Below are positions 62,901-64,000 of a stretch of 64,000 nucleotides of DNA, in pieces. The position numbers and the translations under genes are program-made. Numbering within the stretch: the stretch's first letter is position 1; each line of letters starts with the position of its first letter. The notes under the pieces are model-generated. The model was given only the letters and a program-made list of their open reading frames with translations, had not been told where the DNA came from and searched no databases. The stretch covers positions 19,871,563 to 19,935,562 of the forward strand of contig OU744447.1 in NCBI GenBank assembly GCA_916610825.1, given 5' to 3'. The DNA comes from Haliclystus octoradiatus. Its lineage: Eukaryota > Cnidaria > Staurozoa > Stauromedusae > Haliclystidae.

Positions 62901-63205
62901 CGTGGATCTCATATGTTACAGCAACGGCTAGATTATCTACACATTCAAAAATATTACACCACCAACGTCTTGTTTCATCATTTTCCCCAACAACACAACC
63001 AATTCTTGATGATTTTAATTTATGTTTCACGTTTTTAGTTGACTGACACACTGGCTCTTTCTGCGTCTGATACCTCAGTTACTTGTTATTGTGTGCCTCT
63101 TGCCAATGAATCAATGCAACAAGCAAGAGATTTCACGTGTGATGTATTGGAACCAACATGGCAATGGTTATGGAGAGTCATGGAAACCGCTGAAGCACAG
63201 TTAGG
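17945..63205 (+). CDS. UBR5: E3 ubiquitin-protein ligase UBR5 (EDD/hyd), partial: 31 exons
   Basis: Exons: 17945-18026, 21318-21388, 22755-22816, 25911-25998, 27307-27493, 30838-30897, 30985-31081, 32263-32416, 33288-33492, 34188-34418, 36453-36610, 37967-38072, 38871-39084, 39554-39672, 40208-40321, 40587-40698, 41053-41210, 44878-44976, 45374-45472, 45932-46013, 47471-47617, 48361-48489, 49016-49172, 49380-49709, 49968-50114, 50537-50800, 57068-57379, 59418-59745, 60931-61324, 62156-62385, 63039-63205. All use GT-AG and every phase carries over without a stop, giving about 1,700 codons. Collinear with human UBR5 from the AFLLE region to TEAQL, with shorter linkers. The known family is a nuclear/cytoplasmic HECT ligase that binds N-degrons and builds K48/branched chains. 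UBA, RCC1-like, UBR box and acidic region are present; MLLE and the catalytic HECT domain lie beyond the window. Confidence 0.95.
18178..19330. repeat. AT-rich intronic repeat with GTAAT-rich blocks
   Basis: Repeated variants of AAGTAATCAGTAATCTAATTG and AGTAATTAGTAATTAATTAA occur in both orientations, and GAGAAATTCTC-like sequences sit near each end. This resembles degenerate transposon ends, but boundaries are uncertain. A short exon-like piece at 18482-18516 does not fit UBR5 phase. Confidence 0.35.
20183..20955 (+). mobile_element. hAT-type element, copy 1 (5'-truncated, carries a MITE)
   Basis: About 770 bp homologous to the complete copy at 24696-25562, ending in the same TGTTTGTGCCACCCTG terminus. 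The left terminal repeat is missing; homology starts at TTTTTGCCTTCGGCGAACC. It also lacks a ~240-bp internal block present in the other copy, and a 164-bp MITE is inserted at 20525. Confidence 0.75.
20525..20688. mobile_element. hAT-type MITE nested in a hAT copy
   Basis: Ends CAGGGTCCGACAAAAG and CTTTTGTCGGACCCTG are a perfect 16-bp inverted repeat. The 8-bp duplication AGTAAGAG flanks it (20517-20524 and 20689-20696). The paralogous host sequence at about 25040-25060 contains one AGTAAGAG and no MITE, which is the empty site. Confidence 0.92.
21389..22145. other. UBR5 intron, no further feature
   Basis: Non-coding intron sequence between the [11 protein letters not shown] exon and the MITE at 22146; nothing else recognised. 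Confidence 0.5.
22146..22308. mobile_element. CAGGGTCC-type MITE, older copy
   Basis: The right end CTTTTGTCGGACCCTG is intact. The left end has decayed to TTGTCCAACAAAAG. The interior has the same TCCTGCAATCCTAAATTCCCGG and TTCAGAAGA motifs as the 40387 copy. No clear target duplication. Confidence 0.7.
22411..22605 (+). other. Orphan exon-like ORF inside a UBR5 intron
   Basis: An open frame reading [19 protein letters not shown] and on to TDKLQTSK, ending at a GTAATA donor-like site. Codon composition looks protein-like and unlike the surrounding intron, but its phase cannot join the UBR5 exons at 21388 and 22755. It may be an alternative exon, a captured gene fragment or a chance ORF. No family recognised. 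Confidence 0.3.
24696..25562. mobile_element. hAT-type non-autonomous element, complete copy
   Basis: Terminal repeats CAGGGTGGCACAAA and TTTGTGCCACCCTG, with an 8-bp duplication GTCTTGGA at 24688-24695 and 25563-25570. Sub-terminal CTTCGGCGAACC/GGCGAACTACGTTCGCAGG adds a palindrome. It is 867 bp with no transposase. The frame at 25429-25761 spans the right end and is not a gene. Confidence 0.9.
26181..27130. mobile_element. 950-bp TTAA foldback element
   Basis: Almost the whole element is one inverted repeat centred near 26665. The ends are AGTGTATATCCCG and CGGGATATACACT, directly bounded by TTAA on both sides (26177-26180, 27131-27134). TTAA targets are used by piggyBac and Kolobok superfamilies. 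Open frames in the arms (26254-26502 plus, 26897-27106 minus) are mirror images and look non-functional. The left arm carries an extra 34-bp block copied from, or shared with, the right flank. Confidence 0.88.
27802..30740 (+). mobile_element. Kolobok-type DNA transposon, apparently complete
   Basis: A perfect 18-bp terminal inverted repeat GGTCACTCTCTAGTCTAA (27802-27819; complement 30723-30740) is bounded by TTAA on each side (27798-27801, 30741-30744). It is 2,939 bp long, encloses one long transposase gene, and lies wholly within a UBR5 intron in the same orientation as UBR5. The intact ORF and identical terminal repeats suggest a young insertion. Confidence 0.9.
28402..30180 (+). CDS. 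Kolobok-type (DDE) transposase
   Basis: 592 residues from ATG 28402; an in-frame GTG 9 bp upstream is not needed. The N-terminus is basic and Lys/Arg-rich, like a nuclear localisation signal. A zinc-binding cluster [10 protein letters not shown] starts at residue 85, with a further CESC pair. The catalytic-type core has DGSW (Asp 217), a Cys/His cluster (LCPSC...HICP), [10 protein letters not shown] (Asp 313/315), [11 protein letters not shown], and a late [17 protein letters not shown] (Glu 484), giving a plausible D-D-E triad. Databases often label this protein family 'Mutator-like transposase', but TTAA target duplication is the hallmark of Kolobok. The C-terminus is a Lys/Arg/Gln-rich coiled coil. 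No stop or frameshift is seen, so it may be active. Confidence 0.9.
   Translation: MSSGDSSNVRRKFSVKRRCKRKLFPAKKSLNEKQQESADFDEQPGASSKKLKLSEKDIIVEDKCHGFRLVNLKLLELLINEASICKSCKQGRLCLQEDSSRKMGLSSMIMLTCESCSAITESYTSPIAEGSRGYEINRRAVFGMSEIGGGKTSLEKLCAILNMPEAMTETSYIDNLNIVKESLEKCASSSMLNAAKEEHNLQDVQQRKIADCKAMFDGSWRKRGFSSLQGVVTAISVESGKVLDYESMNKLCPSCSRWGSKPESLKKQSWNANHICPVNYDGSAPSMEPEGIKRMYERSVKDKKLRYTGYIGDGDSKSFSTIKESMPYGNKIDIKKHECVGHVQKRMGNALRKLKTQWGKKKLPDGKTIGGRGRLTKDLIGKLQIYYGLAIRRNKNNLEAMRKEVWAGLYHTASTNDKPQHQNCPTGKESWCKYQKAVANKETYSHVKTIPESIVAVLKPTYERLGKDEILEGCLGGYTQNSCEALNHLIWSRCPKGVSSGRAHLDAACASAVTVFNDGTSALNNVLVAMGVAPGQFMLAQTRKIDQKRIRESDRNASTIQKKIRQAQRQSKKAVEDEVLEEEGVAYEAGGF
30838..31081 (+). other. 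UBR5: UBR5 UBA domain (two exons)
   Basis: Exons 30838-30897 and 30985-31081 encode [20 protein letters not shown] followed by [18 protein letters not shown], nearly identical to the ubiquitin-binding UBA domain of human UBR5. The acidic tail (EPEDADD) after the domain is also conserved. The intron separating the two halves is only 87 bp, the shortest in the gene, although a 2.9-kb Kolobok element sits in the intron just before. Confidence 0.92.
32075..32165 (-). repeat. R1 repeat fragment
   Basis: Minus-strand relative of the repeat at 41385: GGCGTGAGGTGCTTGGACGG, TGGGAG, then GTTAGACCAGCTAGCAATCC and GTCACCACCCAA. It is part of a dispersed family seen at five sites in this window. Confidence 0.55.
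33688..34038 (+). mobile_element. tRNA-derived SINE, copy 3
   Basis: The best-preserved copy, with 8-bp target duplication TTTTAATG (33680-33687, 34039-34046). Head GGGGTGATTAGCTCAGTTGG (A box) and GTGGTTCAAATCCCC (B box); body as in the other copies; tail GGTAGGGCGACACCGTCC then a T-rich end. It lies 195 bp after a UBR5 exon. Confidence 0.9.
34838..35570 (+). repeat. R1 repeat with minisatellite tail
   Basis: Starts with a ~110-bp hairpin-forming unit (AGGTGCTTGGTTGGTG ... CACCACCAACCAGCTCC) and CAGTCACACTGCTAAGACAG. It continues into diverged tandem units containing AGCATCTCACAACTTTCAAGC and CATGGCAGC, and ends near CAGCAAGCTGGCAATCAAGG. The copies at 44063 and 63404 have the same order. 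No coding capacity. Confidence 0.6.
37468..37741. mobile_element. 274-bp MITE
   Basis: Terminal repeats AGGCCTGGTTCATACGC and GCGTATGAACCAGGCCT, extended by imperfect ATGTGCC/GGCACAT pairing. No unambiguous target duplication (flanks TTTC and TAAG), so the superfamily is open. Confidence 0.75.
40387..40523. mobile_element. hAT-type MITE (CAGGGTCC family)
   Basis: 137 bp, ends CAGGGTCCAACAAAAG and the near-complement CTTTTTGTCCGACCCTG, target duplication GCTCCTAG at 40379-40386 and 40524-40531. It is inserted in a 265-bp UBR5 intron, so half the intron is this element. Confidence 0.92.
41385..41477 (+). repeat. R1 repeat, interrupted by a hAT element
   Basis: GTTTGGTGCTTGGATGGTGGG, ACGTTAGACCAGCTATCG and GAACCTGTCACTGCCCAAAG precede CCAGTCACACT, where the 1.24-kb hAT element begins. 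The repeat resumes at 42720 with GTCACACTGATAA. Other R1 copies show the uninterrupted CCAGTCACACTG. Confidence 0.6.
41478..42719. mobile_element. Non-autonomous hAT element, 1.24 kb
   Basis: Terminal repeats TAGGGATGCACCGAAATTCCG and CGGTGCATCCCTA, a hAT-style terminus, with the 8-bp duplication GTCACACT (41470-41477, 42720-42727). Subterminal sequence is rich in CCGAAA/TTTCGG units in both orientations. It has no transposase and contains a second, 392-bp element. Confidence 0.92.
41720..42111. mobile_element. 392-bp foldback element nested in the hAT copy
   Basis: Ends GGTCGTGGCTAGATCAGGGG and its exact complement; the arms continue almost to the centre. Both sides carry the 9-bp sequence GTCTTGAAA (41711-41719, 42112-42120). 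A 9-bp duplication with long terminal repeats suggests a Mutator-like (MULE) derivative. The superfamily is inferred from duplication length only. Confidence 0.85.
42728..44062. other. UBR5 intron, remainder of R1 then unique sequence
   Basis: After the hAT element the intron shows a short R1-like GGGCCTGGGTGGGAGG patch near 42798, then AT-rich sequence without genes or clear transposon ends. Confidence 0.45.
44063..44650 (+). repeat. R1 repeat, full-type copy
   Basis: CTAGGTGCTTGGTTGGTGGG ... GACCTGACACCACCAACCAA, then CCAGTCACACTGCTACGTCA and a CA/AAC-rich tail. It is the same order as 34838 and 63404. Confidence 0.6.
44834..44863. repeat. (ATT)n microsatellite
   Basis: About nine ATT units just before the acceptor of the UBR5 exon at 44878; length variation here could affect the polypyrimidine/branch region. 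Confidence 0.85.
46880..46951. mobile_element. CAGGGTCC-type MITE fragment
   Basis: Left end CAGGGTCCGACAAAACTCG and the following ACCTGGCAACTAGGTTTCC, CAAAAATTCAGGAGAAAA match the family. The right terminal repeat is not recognisable, so this is a decayed or truncated copy. Confidence 0.55.
49380..50114 (+). other. UBR5: UBR5 UBR-box zinc finger (N-degron binding)
   Basis: Exons 49380-49709 and 49968-50114. After [20 protein letters not shown] (the pre-UBR helical repeat) comes [18 protein letters not shown], then [40 protein letters not shown]. All zinc-ligand cysteines and histidines of the UBR box are present, and the exon boundary falls in the Lys codon of HDCK. In the family this domain recognises basic N-terminal residues of degradation substrates. 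Confidence 0.96.
51194..51502 (+). mobile_element. Solo arm of the TTAA foldback family (type A)
   Basis: Follows a TTAA (51190-51193) and begins AAAGGGAATAAATCCCCAGAC. It shares with the copy at 53270-53578 the diagnostic GTGGGCTGATCACGCGA and TTTGAGGTGACGTAGCTCC. It abuts the TTAA at 51503-51506 where the large composite element starts. Confidence 0.7.
51971..52246 (-). pseudogene. Mirrored ORF in left foldback arm, frameshifted
   Basis: Reads outwards from the element. Its last ~45 codons match the plus-strand ORF at 56253-56525 ([39 protein letters not shown] and a shared stop). The middle is in a shifted frame relative to that copy, with a second indel restoring the frame. Unknown protein. 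Confidence 0.45.
54179..54508 (+). other. Unrecognised ORF in the composite element
   Basis: About 109 codons, the first half paired with the left inner arm (where it is interrupted) and the second half in the unpaired region ([36 protein letters not shown]). It looks protein-like but matches no family I know, and the natural start is unclear (TTG in the frame as read). Possibly a captured gene fragment. Confidence 0.3.
56253..56525 (+). CDS. Unrecognised 90-residue ORF in right foldback arm
   Basis: Starts [20 protein letters not shown] and continues with charged then aromatic residues ([31 protein letters not shown]) to a stop after GHQRIF. It is the mirror image of the minus-strand ORF at 51971-52246 and better preserved. 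No catalytic motif, signal peptide or membrane segment. It may be an element-encoded protein or part of a captured exon; function unknown. Confidence 0.35.
   Translation: MSQSVVYRMQKYNAKVTLHKIPFYRDDKSDGQISFLRKEDYKIDGYGVLIAFPNIHYDFYPQENTPLSVQTYAYNYKFYLASYFGHQRIF
57483..58778 (-). mobile_element. Penelope-like retroelement, decayed, with inverted partial copy
   Basis: On the minus strand, 58540-58151 encodes a reverse transcriptase fragment with the [11 protein letters not shown] catalytic motif, [11 protein letters not shown] and a C-terminal [16 protein letters not shown] stretch. After frameshifts come [19 protein letters not shown] (58102-57890) and a GIY-YIG-type endonuclease segment [18 protein letters not shown] with a late IKPTLN (57942-57640). 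This RT plus GIY-YIG order is typical of Penelope-like elements. The 3' end (57483-57675) recurs inverted at 58549-58778. It is 5'-truncated and inactive. Confidence 0.85.
59113..59185 (+). ncRNA. Box C/D snoRNA, UBR5-intron family copy 1
   Basis: Closing stem ATCAAG/CTTGAT brackets box C ATGATGA (59121-59127), D' CTGA, C' ATGATGA and box D CTGA (59175-59178). The antisense stretch TCTAATCAACAGTCCGA lies immediately 5' of box D. It is in the UBR5 intron before exon 59418, on the sense strand, as expected for splicing-dependent snoRNA release. The guide differs from the other copies at one base (G for C). Confidence 0.75.
60078..60146 (+). ncRNA. Box C/D snoRNA, UBR5-intron family copy 2
   Basis: Stem CAAGC/GCTTG, box C ATGATGA (60084-60090), D' CTGA, C' ATGACGA (one change), guide TCTAATCAACAGTCCCA and box D CTGA (60138-60141). 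It is in the intron between exons 59418-59745 and 60931-61324. All boxes are usable, so it is probably functional. Confidence 0.75.
60316..60740. mobile_element. 425-bp inverted-repeat element
   Basis: Ends GGGAGGTTTAGATTTAGTAC and its exact complement, with TA on both sides (60314-60315, 60741-60742). A TA duplication would fit Tc1/mariner, but ATT is also possible. The interior includes a GC-rich hairpin-like TTCGGGACGCCTTTCGGCGC. Confidence 0.7.
60931..61324 (+). other. UBR5: UBR5 acidic, low-complexity exon
   Basis: This exon encodes [23 protein letters not shown], matching the SDMELDLLAAAETESDSES block of human UBR5, then Ser/Arg-rich sequence and an almost pure Asp/Glu tract. The start has a NAGNAG acceptor (GCAGCAG), so an alternative one-codon difference at residue 1 is possible. 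The C-terminal acidic run replaces the longer Ser/Asp linker of vertebrates. Confidence 0.85.
61731..61802 (+). ncRNA. Box C/D snoRNA-like copy 3, degenerate
   Basis: D' CTGA, C' ATGACGA, guide CTAATCAACAGTCCCA and box D CTGA (61792-61795) are kept. The 5' stem strand is lost and box C is CTGATGA. Probably a failing copy. It is in the intron before exon 62156. Confidence 0.5.
62744..62816 (+). ncRNA. Box C/D snoRNA, UBR5-intron family copy 4
   Basis: The best stem of the set, ATCAAGC/GCTTGAT (7 bp), with box C ATGATGA (62752-62758), C' ATGATGA, guide TCTAATCAACAGTCCCA and box D CTGA (62806-62809). The D' position reads GACGA rather than CTGA. It lies in the intron between exons 62156-62385 and 63039-63205. 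Confidence 0.75.
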
Positions 63206-63293
63206 GTGAGTTGGAACAGTGTTTGTAAGTCATTTTAGGACTGTGGACGAGCCTGTATATGTGGTGAAATGTGACCAATGGGGATCTTCTATA

Positions 63294-63318
63294 AATCAAC
63301 AGTCCCACTGAGCTTGAT
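63294..63318 (+). ncRNA. snoRNA family copy 5, 3' half only
   Basis: AATCAACAGTCCCA, box D CTGA (63308-63311) and the 3' stem strand GCTTGAT are exact. Sequence to the left no longer matches, so boxes C, D' and C' are gone. It is a truncated relic in the intron after exon 63039-63205. Confidence 0.55.
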
Positions 63319-63403
63319 AATATATTGCATTGTTTCACTCTGCTTGGCAATTGCATGTACGCTTGGATAATTAGATATAATGCAGTAGAGAAGGCCAGAA
63401 CAA

Positions 63404-64000
63404 AGGCAGACCTGACACCACCACCCAAACTCCAGTCACATTGCTAAGTCAGTTGAATTCTTAATTATACTTACCAACCATAACTATGACTGGGAGGAGG
63501 ATGGGAGAAATAAATGTTCCACATTTAACCAGCCATTCAGAATCAGCCACATTTAACCAACCCAAACTCAATCATTCATTAGCATAGCCTAGCATAGCAA
63601 CAACAACAACATCAATGAAAGCAGCATGGCCCAAAGCATTAGCATTTCATAGCATAGCAACAACAAAAATATCAATGATAGCAGCATTGTTGCTATGCCA
63701 TGCTAATCATAAAGCATTAGCATGGCATAGCAACAACAACAACACTAGTGATAGCCCAGTGTATGGCATAGCCCAATGTATTAGTATAGCATAGCAACAA
63801 CACAAATGCTAAAAACATCTAAAGTGGCAGGTTGAAAAATTATCAACAGCCAAAGCCTCAACCTTCATTAGCATAGCATTACAACAAGTAAATATGACCT
63901 CAATTAACACGCTCATCAAAAATAGATTTACAACTTGCGGAAGTTGGCTGAAATGAACCAAGCAGCAAGCTGGCAAAGCAAGGAATGAATTAAAATCATT
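63404..64000 (+). repeat. R1 repeat with GCATAGCAACAAC minisatellite
   Basis: Begins GGCAGACCTGACACCACC and CCAGTCACATTGCTAAGTCA, then many diverged units of CATAGCAACAACAACA with TTAGCAT, and AAGCAGCAAGCTGGCAAAGC near the edge, as in the 34838 copy. It fills the visible part of the next UBR5 intron and continues out of the window. Confidence 0.6.

Noticed and set aside
59111-63327. Reading the five ~70-nt intronic repeats as introner elements or a SINE
   Set aside because: They lie away from splice sites, lack target duplications, and share ordered C/D boxes with a closing stem, which fits snoRNA copies better.
1-64000. CRISPR arrays, bacterial operons or viral genomes
   Set aside because: No regularly spaced repeats, no ribosome-binding-site gene trains and no viral gene set; everything fits an animal chromosome.

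Overview
The window is from an AT-rich animal nuclear genome with intron-rich genes, GT-AG splice sites, polyadenylation signals, a eukaryotic tRNA-Trp, a tRNA-derived SINE and many DNA transposons. Nothing looks bacterial or organellar. The genes are standard metazoan ones: ENKD1, a class A bHLH factor, AAGAB and UBR5. The proteins are clearly diverged from their vertebrate counterparts and introns are moderate in size, so I infer an invertebrate, perhaps a deuterostome; I cannot name the species.

Layout. 1-1746 (+) holds the last four exons of an ENKD1-like gene. 1.7-9 kb is intergenic with repeats, ending in a minus-strand tRNA-Trp carrying a 7-nt duplication (8995-9072). A small bHLH gene lies at 9959-10363 (+). 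10.4-14 kb is intergenic with one SINE. An intronless AAGAB (14048-14947, -) stands head to head with a very large UBR5 gene (+) that runs from about 15.5 kb past the right edge. I traced 31 consecutive UBR5 exons (17945-63205), all with compatible phases, covering the UBA domain, the RCC1-like propeller, the UBR box and the acidic linker. MLLE and HECT must lie to the right of the window.

Most of the window is UBR5 intron, and the introns are full of mobile elements whose boundaries can be read from target duplications. They include hAT-type elements and MITEs (8-bp duplications), an apparently intact Kolobok-type transposon with a 592-residue transposase (27802-30740, TTAA), a 950-bp TTAA foldback, a 5.5-kb composite palindrome with TTAA ends (51507-56977), a nested element with a 9-bp duplication, three SINE copies and a decayed Penelope-like retroelement next to an inverted partial copy of itself.

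The most interesting signal is in the last five UBR5 introns. Each carries one copy of a ~70-nt sequence with C, D', C' and D boxes and a closing stem, which I read as an intron-hosted box C/D snoRNA family with an invariant guide. Three copies look functional, one is degenerate and one is truncated.
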